Part shown: positions 34,535-42,560 of the stretch, in pieces
Numbering within the stretch: the first letter of the stretch is position 1
Layout of the letters: each line of letters begins with the position of its first letter
From: an uncultured Acidobacteriota bacterium
Lineage (GTDB): Bacteria > Acidobacteriota > Terriglobia > Terriglobales > Acidobacteriaceae
Assembly: GCA_903851035.1 (NCBI GenBank)
Contig: CAINND010000118.1
Coordinates: 1-64,000, forward strand
Direction: 5' to 3'
Length of the DNA: 64,000 bases
Made by a program: the position numbers and the translations under genes
Notes under the pieces: model-generated
Databases searched by the model: none
The model's input: the letters and a program-made list of their open reading frames with translations, nothing else
What the model was told of the DNA's origin: nothing

Positions 34535-35646
34535 AGCACCTCCAATTCGGCCTGCAAGGCGCCGGCGGCTTTCAGCGCCTGCAAAATGCTGACGACGTCG
34601 CGCGCGGTGGCACCGATGGTTTGCAATCCGTTCACTAGTTGCTCCACGGTTGCACCTTCGTTTAGTTCAATTCGCTTGGCCGCCGCGTCGCGGGTGGTGA
34701 GGCTGGTCTGCGGCACTACCTCGGTCGTTCCGGTCTTGCTGAATGGACTGGGCTGCGAGACCTGGAACGTGGTTGCAATCTCAATGGAAAGCGCACCGTG
34801 CAAAATACTGACCGCACTCAGCCGCGCCTCGCGGCCCATGACGATGGTGCCGGTCTTCTCATTCACCACCACACGCGTGGGTGCCAGCACTGCCACCGGT
34901 AGTGCCTGGATGCGCGCCAGCAGAGCCGGCACATCCGTTCCAGCGCAGGTAATTTCAATGCGGCGGCTATCGGTGACCTTGGCAACGGGGCGTTTCAATT
35001 CGCTGTTAATGCGCTCGGCCACGCGCTCTGCATTGTTGAAGTCGGCCTCGCGCAGTAATAGAGAGAGCGATCCCAAACCCTGCAGGCTGGGTGCTGCGTC
35101 GCGCTCGGTGATGGCGCCATTGGCGATGCGTCCCACTGTGGGGTGGTTAAGCTGCTTGCTGACGCCTCCAGCCCCGGCTGTGTATCCACCTACCGCCAGC
35201 GGCCCCTGCGCCATGGCATATACCTGCCCGTCCTCACCGTGCAAAGGAGTCAGCAGCAGGGTGCCACCCTCCAGCGACTTGGCGTCGCCAATCGAGCTGA
35301 CGACGACATCCAGCGGCACACCGGCACGGGTAAATGGCGGTAGCGCACCGGTAACAAAGACGGCTGCAATGTTTTTTACCGTGATATTTCCAGCCGTAAT
35401 CTGCATGCCAAGCCGGGAGAGGATGTTGGTCAGCATTTGCGTGGTGAAGACCGTCTGCTTCTGGTCGCCCGTGCCGCGCAGGCCTACCACCAGACCGTAG
35501 CCAATGATGGCGTTCTCCCGTGCACCTTCGATGGTCGTGATCTCGCGGATGCGAACCATGCGTTGCGACGGCGCAGGTGGCACATCTGCGGCGCGCAGCG
35601 ACACAGTAGTGGCCAGCAGCAACACGAAGATTAAAATGCGTGGCAT
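34531..35646 (-). CDS. flgI: Flagellar P-ring protein FlgI
   Basis: A 371-residue periplasmic protein that forms the P ring around the rod. A Sec signal peptide (ILIFVLLLATTVSLRAADV) is followed by the conserved start RMVRIREITTIEGARENAII and GYGLVVGLRGTGD. Later blocks are FPPFTRAGVPLDVVVSSIGD-like (here LPPFTRAGVPLDV) and VNEKTGTIVMG. I chose the ATG at 35646, which gives the signal peptide; it follows flgH by 8 nt. The presence of P- and L-ring genes shows a Gram-negative envelope. Confidence 0.95.
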   Translation of the reverse strand: MPRILIFVLLLATTVSLRAADVPPAPSQRMVRIREITTIEGARENAIIGYGLVVGLRGTGDQKQTVFTTQMLTNILSRLGMQITAGNITVKNIAAVFVTGALPPFTRAGVPLDVVVSSIGDAKSLEGGTLLLTPLHGEDGQVYAMAQGPLAVGGYTAGAGGVSKQLNHPTVGRIANGAITERDAAPSLQGLGSLSLLLREADFNNAERVAERINSELKRPVAKVTDSRRIEITCAGTDVPALLARIQALPVAVLAPTRVVVNEKTGTIVMGREARLSAVSILHGALSIEIATTFQVSQPSPFSKTGTTEVVPQTSLTTRDAAAKRIELNEGATVEQLVNGLQTIGATARDVVSILQALKAAGALQAELEVL

Positions 35647-35654
35647 GGGTTGAC

Positions 35655-36359
35655 TCACATTCCCAACCACTTCAGCAACGTGCGCATAACGATATTGGGC
35701 TGGCGCACGCTGTCACTGATGACGCCCTTGCCCTTGACCTCAAGCTGCAAATTGAAAAGCTGATAGGAATAAACAAGGTTGCCGCTGCTGATATCGGCCG
35801 GCCGCACCACGCCGCGCAGCGTCACGTTTTCGTGTTCGTGATTGGCAAGCAGATGGCGCCGCGCTTCCAGTACAAGAGAGCCGTTGGGCTGCACTGCAAC
35901 CACCTCGGCTGTGAGTGTTGTATTCAGAGAATTCTTGGAGGCCGTGGTTCCGGTGCCGGTGAGCTTGGTGCTGGAGTTTGCCGCCAGCAGCGGGTTCAAA
36001 AAGCTGGGACTGGTGCCACCCACGCCAGTAACGGCGCTGTTGTGCGAGAAGGCGCGCTGACTGGCCAGGCTGCCACTTTGTGCAATCGTAGTGGACTCGG
36101 TAATTTGAATCGAAATAGTGTCGCCAACCTGGTGTGCCTTGTGATCGGCAAAGGGATCAGCCAGCAGTCCACTTGGCGTATAGAGGCTGCCGGAGGAGAT
36201 TGCCGCAGCGGACACCGCCGGAGGGGGTAGCTCCTTGAGGTAGGCCTGTAACGAATCCTTTTCCTTCGCCGCTTTCTTCTTGCTCGCCAGCAGAGGCGCC
36301 GGCTGCATCGCCGCCAGCAGTGTAATCCAGAGGGAGACGCTGAGGATAACGCGGTTCAT
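35655..36359 (-). CDS. flgH: Flagellar L-ring protein FlgH (no lipobox)
   Basis: A 234-residue outer-membrane L-ring protein. FlgH features are GSLYTPSGLLADPFADHKAH, the conserved GDTISIQITESTTI, LNTTLTAEVVAVQPNGSLVL, and VRPADISSGNLVYSYQL. Enteric FlgH is a lipoprotein. Here the signal peptide (VSLWITLLAAMQPAPLLAS) has no Cys at the cleavage site and the whole protein contains none, so it cannot be lipidated in the usual way. Its start overlaps the flgA stop as TGATG. Confidence 0.93.
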   Translation of the reverse strand: MNRVILSVSLWITLLAAMQPAPLLASKKKAAKEKDSLQAYLKELPPPAVSAAAISSGSLYTPSGLLADPFADHKAHQVGDTISIQITESTTIAQSGSLASQRAFSHNSAVTGVGGTSPSFLNPLLAANSSTKLTGTGTTASKNSLNTTLTAEVVAVQPNGSLVLEARRHLLANHEHENVTLRGVVRPADISSGNLVYSYQLFNLQLEVKGKGVISDSVRQPNIVMRTLLKWLGM

Positions 36360-36916
36360 CAGGCGCCTCCATTCACAATCACCACGCTGTGCGCATCCAC
36401 AATCTGGGCGTGCAGTGTATGGCTGTTGCCCGCCACGCGCACGCGGATGGTCTCACCTGCGTCGCCGTTATCGAGGGCCACCACAAACATCACGGCGCGC
36501 ATGCCATCAGAACGGAGTTCCGCATGCATCTGCATCCCGCTATGCACGAGAGTCGAATGCTTGTAACGGGGGGCTGCCGTCGCCGTCTTCAAATTTCCAC
36601 TTGATTGGACTTGCTGACTTTGACTGCCAGCCGTGCTGCTCAACACTACAAGTTGTGGCAGCGCCAGGTCTCTACAATGAAGGCGGAGTTCGCTGCGCTC
36701 TGCGCCGACCCTGTGCAATCCAGTAGCTACGCAGTTTGCAAAATCGCTAATCTTCGGATACACCAACAGCTCCGCCGGGGCAATCGAATGTCCGGTTCGT
36801 GCCGTCAGCCACTGGGACAGCCGCATGCGCGCCGTGATGTCCTCCGGCGTGGGCGCGGCCACGGCCGTGGCGCAGAGCAGAAGAACGCAGAGCAGGTTGT
36901 GTCCCTTCATGGCCAT
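36359..36916 (-). CDS. flgA: Flagellar P-ring assembly chaperone FlgA
   Basis: A 185-residue periplasmic chaperone for FlgI. A signal peptide (NLLCVLLLCATAVAAP) is followed by a poorly conserved N-terminal domain and a C-terminal SAF-like domain with ALDNGDAGETIRVRVAGNSH and LHAQIVDAHSVVIV. It is shorter than enteric FlgA (219 residues) and has only one clear SAF region. It lies between flgG and flgH, as in many non-enteric flagellar operons. Confidence 0.87.
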   Translation of the reverse strand: MAMKGHNLLCVLLLCATAVAAPTPEDITARMRLSQWLTARTGHSIAPAELLVYPKISDFANCVATGLHRVGAERSELRLHCRDLALPQLVVLSSTAGSQSQQVQSSGNLKTATAAPRYKHSTLVHSGMQMHAELRSDGMRAVMFVVALDNGDAGETIRVRVAGNSHTLHAQIVDAHSVVIVNGGA

Positions 36917-36917
36917 G

Positions 36918-37706
36918 CTACTTTCCCATCTGGTTGACTTCCTGAAACATCTGGTCGGCGGCCTTGGCCACCTGCGAGTTCGCCTCGTAAGAGCGCTGCG
37001 CCAGGATCATCTGGATGAACTCTTCCACCGTATTGACGTTCGACTGTTCCAGCGATCCCTGCACCAGCGTTCCCAGCCCCTCGCTGCCGCCCGGATTGCC
37101 GACAATCGGATCGCCCGAGCTGCTGGTGGGCAATAAAAGGTTGGTGCCAATGCTGTTCAGTCCGCCGGGGTTTGGGAACGTTGCCAGTTGAATCTGCCCT
37201 ATCTGTTGTGACTGTGTCTGCCCGGTCTGTGTCACGGTGACCGTGCCATCGCTGCCAACGGTGATGGATGTGGCGTCGGCTGGAATGGTCACGGCCGGTT
37301 GCAAGGCGTTGCCGTCGGCAGTCACTACGTTGCCCTGCGCGTCCAGGTGGAAGCTGCCGCTGCGCGTGTAGGCCGTTTGTCCATTTGGCATCAGCACCTG
37401 AAAGTAGCCGAGTCCCTGAATGGCCAAATCAAGCGAGTTACCCGTCTGCTGGAAATCACCCTGCGATTGCAATATCTCAGTGGCGGAGGCCCTGGTCCCC
37501 AGTCCGATCTGCATTCCTGCTGAGACCGTCTGCTGGGTTGCTGCCGCGCCGGGCGTCACCATGTTCTGGTAGATCATGTCTTGGAACTGCACGCGCCGTT
37601 TGCGGAAGCCGGCGGTGTTGGCATTGGCCAGGTTGTTGGCCACGTTGTCCAGGTTAGTCTGCTGTGCGGTCATGCCGCTGGCGGCCGTGTAGAGCGATCG
37701 GAACAT
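36918..37706 (-). CDS. flgG: Flagellar distal rod protein FlgG
   Basis: A 262-residue rod protein, nearly the same length as E. coli FlgG. It begins MFRSLYTAASGMTAQQTNLD and NVANNLANANTAGFRKRRVQ, has the FlgG marker MQIGLGTRASATEILQSQGD, QTGNSLDLAIQGLGYFQV, and ends SNVNTVEEFIQMILAQRSYE with ANSQVAKAADQMFQEVNQM. It follows flgF by 9 nt. It is exported without a cleaved signal. Confidence 0.95.
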   Translation of the reverse strand: MFRSLYTAASGMTAQQTNLDNVANNLANANTAGFRKRRVQFQDMIYQNMVTPGAAATQQTVSAGMQIGLGTRASATEILQSQGDFQQTGNSLDLAIQGLGYFQVLMPNGQTAYTRSGSFHLDAQGNVVTADGNALQPAVTIPADATSITVGSDGTVTVTQTGQTQSQQIGQIQLATFPNPGGLNSIGTNLLLPTSSSGDPIVGNPGGSEGLGTLVQGSLEQSNVNTVEEFIQMILAQRSYEANSQVAKAADQMFQEVNQMGK

Positions 37707-37715
37707 CGTGGACTC

Positions 37716-38444
37716 CTAAACCTTTGGCAGCTCTTGAGCCGCCGTGCGATTGAATTCCGTGTGTATGGTGTTGAGTGCGCGCTGCAACATCTCTGCATTG
37801 CGCTGAATCTCGATAAGGCCAACGGCGCTCTGTACCGGGTTGATGTTGGAGTTCTCCAGCGCGCCCTGGCGCACGCTTAAGTCGCTTTGAGCATCACTGG
37901 CCGCGGCCTGCGGAGCGCTGAAGTAGCCCTGTCCCAGGCTGGTCATCGGAACGGAGGCATCAAACTGCACCAGTTTGATCTGCCCGGCGACCGCGCCATC
38001 GGAACTGATCACTCCGCTTGTGGATATCTCCGCCGTGCCCTGCGGCATGGTGATAGCCCCGCTGGTGCCGAGTACGGCATATCCCTCCTGCGTTACCAGT
38101 TGCCCGGTGGAACTGAGATGAAAGTTGCCGTTACGCGTGTACTGCACGCCGGTGGGCGCCTGCACGGCGAAAAACCCCTGCCCCTCCAGTGCAAGGTCGA
38201 GCGGGTTGCCGGTTTGAGCCAGCGAGCCCTGCGAAAAATCTGTGCGGGGAGCGCCCAGCACACCAAAGGAACTGACCGCCTGCGTCGCGGGATTACTGCT
38301 TGAGCTCATCAACTGGGTGCGAAAACTCACGCGCCCGCCGCGGAAGCCGCTGGTGTTGGCGTTGGCCAGGTTGTTGGCCGCCACATCCAGCTCCTGCGTG
38401 CGGGCCATCAGTCCGGTGCTGGCTGCATAGATACCGTTGTTCAT
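37716..38444 (-). CDS. flgF: Flagellar proximal rod protein FlgF
   Basis: A 242-residue rod protein of the FlgF/FlgG group: MNNGIYAASTGLMARTQELD, VAANNLANANTSGFRGGRVS, QTGNPLDLALEGQGFFAVQ and the C-terminal INPVQSAVGLIEIQRNAEML. It is upstream of flgG and shorter, so FlgF is the better name. AGGAG lies before the ATG. It is first in the flgF-G-A-H-I-J operon with a sigma-54-type element directly upstream. Confidence 0.9.
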   Translation of the reverse strand: MNNGIYAASTGLMARTQELDVAANNLANANTSGFRGGRVSFRTQLMSSSSNPATQAVSSFGVLGAPRTDFSQGSLAQTGNPLDLALEGQGFFAVQAPTGVQYTRNGNFHLSSTGQLVTQEGYAVLGTSGAITMPQGTAEISTSGVISSDGAVAGQIKLVQFDASVPMTSLGQGYFSAPQAAASDAQSDLSVRQGALENSNINPVQSAVGLIEIQRNAEMLQRALNTIHTEFNRTAAQELPKV

Positions 38445-38465
38445 GGCTGCTCCTGTCCATTGAGG

Positions 38466-38482
38466 AGCACGCCTGTTGCCAA
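38466..38482 (-). promoter_or_regulatory. Sigma-54-type promoter upstream of flgF
   Basis: On the minus strand TTGGCA-N6-GCGTGCT gives GG and GC at the exact -24/-12 spacing (TGGCA at 38481-38477, TGC at 38469-38467). The predicted start would be about 12 nt before the flgF ATG, which is short but leaves the AGGAG site. Confidence 0.5.
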
Positions 38483-38536
38483 TTACTTTGGAGGATTCTT
38501 AAGTGCAGAGAGGCGGGGTGTGCCGTGAACAGGCCG

Positions 38537-38554
38537 GGCACTCCGCGGAGTGCC
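38537..38554. repeat. 18-bp perfect palindrome between cheX and flgF
   Basis: GGCACTCCGCGGAGTGCC (38537-38554) reads the same on both strands. The core TCCGCGGAG recurs at 38559-38567, 17 bp on. The pair lies 27 nt after the cheX stop and 55-85 bp upstream of the sigma-54 element of flgF. It could be an enhancer-type operator or a terminator stem without a T-run. Confidence 0.55.
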
Positions 38555-38580
38555 ATCATCCGCGGAGGCCGCCTGCCGGG

Positions 38581-39084
38581 TCAGTCGTGCAATTCGAGGG
38601 TGACCCACAACGGCTTGCGCTCAAAGTCAAAGGTGGCCTCGATGGTGTTGCCGCCGCTTAGCGAGCGCGTTTCATAGTCGGTTCCCACGATGATGGTGGG
38701 GACGCTGAGCATGCAATGATTGCCCACGCCACTGAGCTTGCCCTTGAAGTTGCCGGCGATCATGTTGGCAATCTCGCCGAGAGCGTCCAGGCTGTCATTG
38801 TCCACCTCGTCAGGCGGCATGCCGAGCATCTTGCTGGCCATCACGCGGGCTGCTTCCTCGCTGCAACGGATGCTGAGCACGCCGCATATATTGCCGGCCA
38901 GGCCCACCAGTGCCGTGAACTGCGCCTCGGAGAGCCCTTTCTGTTGTTCGACCGGCTGCAGCCGTGTGCACAACATGATGTCGAACACCTCGCGCGTGGA
39001 GAGCTCCAGCAGGGGTGTCCAACTGTTGCGGTCAAACATCACGCCGGGTAGGGAACTGTCTTGGTAGGGTTGTGTCATTGTCAT
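38581..39084 (-). CDS. cheX: CheX-type CheY-P phosphatase
   Basis: A 167-residue CheC/CheX/FliY-family protein. It contains one copy of the phosphatase motif, in LGEIANMIAGNFKGKLSGVG, where the Glu and Asn insert into the CheY active site. Other matches are FDIMLCTRLQPV and FTALVGLAGNICGVLSIRC. CheX dephosphorylates CheY-P and so resets the motor signal. The ATG overlaps the cheY stop (ATGA), so enzyme and substrate are made together. Confidence 0.88.
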   Translation of the reverse strand: MTMTQPYQDSSLPGVMFDRNSWTPLLELSTREVFDIMLCTRLQPVEQQKGLSEAQFTALVGLAGNICGVLSIRCSEEAARVMASKMLGMPPDEVDNDSLDALGEIANMIAGNFKGKLSGVGNHCMLSVPTIIVGTDYETRSLSGGNTIEATFDFERKPLWVTLELHD

Positions 39085-39461
39085 AGCCCCAACACCGGAA
39101 GAACGTGCTCTTTCACCTGATCCGGCGTGAATGGTTTACGAATGTAGCCCTTGGCACCCAGGGATAACGCCTGCACCACGTTGGACTCGCTGCCCTCCGT
39201 GGTGATCATCACCACCGGGATGTGCCGCAGTTTATCCACGGTTTGCACCTGGCGGACAAACTCCAGTCCGTCCATCACAGGCATGTTGATGTCGCTCAGG
39301 ATGAGATCCACATGATTGCCGTCCAGCAGGCCCAGCGCCTCGGCGCCGTTGCCGGCCTCCAGCACGGGCGAAAGGTCCAGCCCCGCCTGCCGCAGCGAGC
39401 GCTCCACGATCTTGCGCATCACCGACGAGTCATCCACGATCATTGCTTTGATTTGGCTCAT
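39081..39461 (-). CDS. cheY: Chemotaxis response regulator CheY
   Basis: A 126-residue CheY. It has IVDDSSVMRKIVERSLRQAG, the phospho-acceptor Asp57 in LILSDINMPVMDGLEFV, the Thr in VVMITTEGSESN and the Lys in GYIRKPFTPDQV. The sequence is close to the MCP-pathway CheY type. CheY-P binds FliM and the switch, whose genes lie just upstream in the same operon. The ATG at 39461 overlaps the upstream small gene (ATGA). Confidence 0.95.
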   Translation of the reverse strand: MSQIKAMIVDDSSVMRKIVERSLRQAGLDLSPVLEAGNGAEALGLLDGNHVDLILSDINMPVMDGLEFVRQVQTVDKLRHIPVVMITTEGSESNVVQALSLGAKGYIRKPFTPDQVKEHVLPVLGL

Positions 39462-39814
39462 AGAAGTTTTCCCTCGGCGCAGTTGCAACATTGGCCGGAG
39501 CTGCTTACAGGCATGGGGCTGGTATGTGGCGAACTTTCACCTTCGGCATCCGCCACCAGTTCACGCAACCGCCGCTGGCCCAGCAGCACAATGGCCTCCT
39601 CCACGCTCGCGTCGATCCAGCCGGGCTCGCGACGGGCAGCTTCCACCACGCAACGGCGAAGATGGCGATGGGCGCAGATGCAACGGCTCAGCTCCGCCAG
39701 GTTCATTACCTTTGATGGAAATAACTGGCGTAGCGGCAGAGCCGGATCCCGGCCGGGAATGGGCACGAGCTTGCCACGCGGATTTACATTCGAGACTGTC
39801 TGCAAGGTTTCCAT
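39458..39814 (-). CDS. Small protein resembling an HDOD fragment
   Basis: A 118-residue protein of uncertain function. Residues about 28-95 resemble the N-terminal helical half of HDOD domains: LFPSKVMNLAELSRCICAHR, then WIDASVEEAIVLLGQRRLRELV, where the LLGxxRLRxLV block is typical. The ANS block and the HD-like C-terminal half are missing. Its stop overlaps the cheY start (ATGA), so it is expressed with cheY and cheX. It may be a reduced adaptor protein. A second, full HDOD protein is in the cheA operon. Confidence 0.7.
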   Translation of the reverse strand: METLQTVSNVNPRGKLVPIPGRDPALPLRQLFPSKVMNLAELSRCICAHRHLRRCVVEAARREPGWIDASVEEAIVLLGQRRLRELVADAEGESSPHTSPMPVSSSGQCCNCAEGKLL

Positions 39815-39867
39815 TACGCTTTGTTCGCTCCATCCATGTATCGGCCGCCGGGGCGCGGCACTTTAGC

Positions 39868-40731
39868 TCAGGAGGGAGGTTCTTCGAAAACCAGGTCAAG
39901 ATGGGAGTTGTGGCACAACAGCCGCGCCCAGATGTTGCCCTCAACGGCACGCACCCGCAGCCCTTCAGCGCCCGTCTGCTGGGCGTAGCTGCCGATGATT
40001 CGCGCCGTCTCCTGCGAACTTTCCGGGCGATGCACGGTGACTTCCCCGGCCAGGTCATGCTTGCGGAATTCGAGCACCTGGCGGAATTTCGGCTCCAGTA
40101 CGATGCAGGCTTCGGTCTCACAACCCAGCATCTGCTCCACGGCCATCAGCGCGCTGTGGTTCACCCTCTCGCAAAATGCCACAAACAGCCGCCGCCCCTG
40201 CGCCACAAGATGAACGGGTAACATGCAATAGCGCTCTACCAGGCTGAGGGGGAGCAGCAGAGAGCAGGCCGGCTCCACGCTGTCTGCGGGAAACACCGGG
40301 CATCCCCACTGCGTGGCCACCACGGCGGCAATGTCTTCCTCGTTGATCAATCCCAATTGCATCAGGCAACTGCCAATGCGCTCGCCCGTGCTCTGCTGCA
40401 AACGAAGAGCTTCGCGGAGTTGCGGGTCGGTAATGGCTCCGCGTGCCAGCATCATCAGTCCCATTGGCATGGTTGTGCGTACCGGTTGCGGGCGCGGCTC
40501 CAGGTGGAAGTACATACTCAACTGCTGGCCGAGTGCCGCCTCAAGACACTCTGTTGAGCAGAACCAACTATCGTCGTTGAGCTGGTATCCGGACATTCGG
40601 CCCCACATGCTGCCCAGTCCACGGCTGTTGTTGCATCCTTTGAACTGGCAACTGGGCAGCATCTGTCCCCAGGCCAGGCCGCGCTTGGATTTCTTTTCCG
40701 GTAGCCCGTACATCCACTCCTCCTTGAGCAT
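39868..40731 (-). CDS. Cys4-motif plus MshEN-domain protein (possible c-di-GMP receptor)
   Basis: A 287-residue protein that I assign to the GspE/PulE N-terminal (MshEN) group, but without the ATPase. Two tandem MshEN-like motifs can be seen: MGLMMLARGAITDPQLREAL and RIGSCLMQLGLINEEDIAAV, fitting the RLGxxLxxxGxxxxxxLxxxLxxQ pattern that binds c-di-GMP in MshE. Before them, C28-x4-C33 and C58-x3-C62 suggest a small zinc site. It sits 9 nt after the fliN/Y gene and upstream of cheY. A c-di-GMP input to the motor switch is a fair guess. The C-terminal 90 residues are unassigned. Confidence 0.78.
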   Translation of the reverse strand: MLKEEWMYGLPEKKSKRGLAWGQMLPSCQFKGCNNSRGLGSMWGRMSGYQLNDDSWFCSTECLEAALGQQLSMYFHLEPRPQPVRTTMPMGLMMLARGAITDPQLREALRLQQSTGERIGSCLMQLGLINEEDIAAVVATQWGCPVFPADSVEPACSLLLPLSLVERYCMLPVHLVAQGRRLFVAFCERVNHSALMAVEQMLGCETEACIVLEPKFRQVLEFRKHDLAGEVTVHRPESSQETARIIGSYAQQTGAEGLRVRAVEGNIWARLLCHNSHLDLVFEEPPS

Positions 40732-40740
40732 CTCTCTTAG

Positions 40741-41571
40741 CTAACCAGCCTGCGGCAGGCAGGCAATTTTCTCTCCCGGGCTGGCCACTTGGAGTATGCG
40801 CAGTCCGTAGTTGCCGTCCACAATTACCACCTCGCCTTGTGCAATCACGCGGCCGTCAATCAGCAGTTCCACCGGCTCCTGCACCTTGCGGTCAAGCTCC
40901 ACCACGGAGCCGGAGCAAAGCTCGAGCACGTCTTTGAGCAGCATTTGCCGGGTGCCAAAACGCAGGCTGGCGCCCAGCTCAATATCCAGAAGAAGGTCCA
41001 GGTTGCGGCTGCCCGTTGTAAACGCTGGCGCACTTGCCGGTTGGACATCGGGCTGTGTTATAGCCGGTTCAGCCACCAGTGTTGCCACATAAAGATCGAT
41101 GAACATTGGATCGCCGCACCCGTTGATGACAATCCTGCGCCGGTCTGTGGGGTTGTTATCCAGCGTGGTGTCACCTGGCTTGTCCACCAGATGTGTCTTC
41201 AGTTCCAGCGGCCCATGGCGCTTGCGCAATCGGTCGGCAGCGTTGCCGCATATCTGCCCCAGCAATTCAGCGGCGGCCTCGCGCGTCTCCTGTGTTACTT
41301 CGGCGTTGGGCGCCGGTGACTCGCCCATCAGCAAGCCGGCAAAGCGCAGACTCATCGCCGCATCCAGTTTCAGTTCGCAGCGGCCTTCCACCGCACCCGT
41401 CAGCGTCAACTGTAAACACGTTATCGGCTCATCGGTTTCTACCAGTGGGGCGACTTTGGCCTGTAACTCAGCGCCAGCAACCTGAGTGAGCACCGCAGTG
41501 GCCGCAGCGGACAGTTCACCGCAAAGTGATTCGAGCAATTCAGGCGCAATGTTGCGTGCTATCGAATTCAT
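40741..41571 (-). CDS. fliN: FliY-like motor-switch protein (CheC-like domain plus FliN domain)
   Basis: A 276-residue switch protein. The C-terminal 80 residues are a FliN/SpoA domain (DIELGASLRFGTRQMLLKDV and LELCSGSVVELDRKVQEPVE, ending VVIVDGNYGLRILQV). The N-terminal 190 residues resemble a CheC/CheX-type fold, as in Bacillus FliY. At the phosphatase motif it reads LGQICGN instead of LGExxN, so CheY-P hydrolysis is doubtful. It is part of the cytoplasmic C ring with FliM and FliG. A second, short FliN is encoded at 48.7 kb. The start overlaps the fliM stop (ATGA). Confidence 0.87.
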   Translation of the reverse strand: MNSIARNIAPELLESLCGELSAAATAVLTQVAGAELQAKVAPLVETDEPITCLQLTLTGAVEGRCELKLDAAMSLRFAGLLMGESPAPNAEVTQETREAAAELLGQICGNAADRLRKRHGPLELKTHLVDKPGDTTLDNNPTDRRRIVINGCGDPMFIDLYVATLVAEPAITQPDVQPASAPAFTTGSRNLDLLLDIELGASLRFGTRQMLLKDVLELCSGSVVELDRKVQEPVELLIDGRVIAQGEVVIVDGNYGLRILQVASPGEKIACLPQAG

Positions 41572-42560
41572 GATGCGGCCTCCGGCGTATGTCTGCCATC
41601 TTCCGGCGAATTCGGCAGCATATCTTTGATTTTCATGGCGCGCAGGTTGCCGGCACGGATGGGGTAGGCGAGATACAGAGAGCAGCCGGCTACGGTGGCC
41701 TCAATTGGAAGTTCGGAGCGATGTCCAAAGCCAAGTACAGACTCTGGCTCCAGTTCTGCCAGGGCTCGTATGGGCAACCGTTGCGGCGGCATGATCAGCG
41801 CCAGATCGAAAGGAAACTCGAGCGCGTGCTCCATCATGCACTCGCGGGCCGTGCTGGGTCCGCGATGGCGGCTGTAGCCTCCATCCATGTCCAGGCGGCG
41901 CAACAGCGCATTGCTGGCCACGGCCGGGAAGGCCACGTTCATCACCCCGCGAGACTCCGGCATTTGAATCTCAAAGCTCAAACACAGTGTCTTATCGCCG
42001 GGCGGCATCATGCGCTGTAGCTGCGATGGCCGCAGCCGCTCCTCGAACTCGAAGACCGAGCCCAGCGACGACCACGCCGTCTGCAACTCAGTGCACAGGA
42101 TGCGCACCACGCCCTCCATGATGCCCTCTTCGATTTCCGTGATGTCGCGCTCCTGCTCGTTCATGCGCCCCACGCCGCCCAACAGCAGGTCAATGATGGG
42201 GAAGACCAGCGAGGGTTCCAGGTTGAGCGCAGCGTTGGCGCCCACCGGCTTCATCTGGAAGGTGGCCAAGTACGACAGGTCCGGGATGCGTTGTACGAAT
42301 TCGCGGAAGGCCAACTGCTCCACGCTGACCAGGTTCACCTCAAACACCACGCGCAGATAGGCGCCAAGTGCGTTGGTCAGGTTGCGCGCAAAACCTTCGT
42401 GAAGATTACTGATGGCCCGCACCTGGTCGCGTTTTATCTGCCCGGCCTGTCGGAAGTCGCAGGGCTTGTAACTAGGTGCGCCTTGAACGCTGCCTCCCGC
42501 CCGCCCCAGCGCGGCGCGGAACATGGCATCAATCTCATCCTGGTTTAATACTTTTTCCAT
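41568..42560 (-). CDS. fliM: Flagellar motor-switch protein FliM
   Basis: A 330-residue C-ring protein that binds CheY-P and sets rotation sense. It begins with the family's EKVLNQDEIDAMF, the CheY-binding segment. The middle domain has NLHEGFARNLTNALGAYLR, FREFVQRIPDLSYLATFQM, the GGVGR-like LLLGGVGRMNEQERDITEIE and the C-terminal FliN-like domain. Its first 16 nt overlap the end of fliA in another frame, so the two are translated in coupling. Confidence 0.94.
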   Translation of the reverse strand: MEKVLNQDEIDAMFRAALGRAGGSVQGAPSYKPCDFRQAGQIKRDQVRAISNLHEGFARNLTNALGAYLRVVFEVNLVSVEQLAFREFVQRIPDLSYLATFQMKPVGANAALNLEPSLVFPIIDLLLGGVGRMNEQERDITEIEEGIMEGVVRILCTELQTAWSSLGSVFEFEERLRPSQLQRMMPPGDKTLCLSFEIQMPESRGVMNVAFPAVASNALLRRLDMDGGYSRHRGPSTARECMMEHALEFPFDLALIMPPQRLPIRALAELEPESVLGFGHRSELPIEATVAGCSLYLAYPIRAGNLRAMKIKDMLPNSPEDGRHTPEAAS

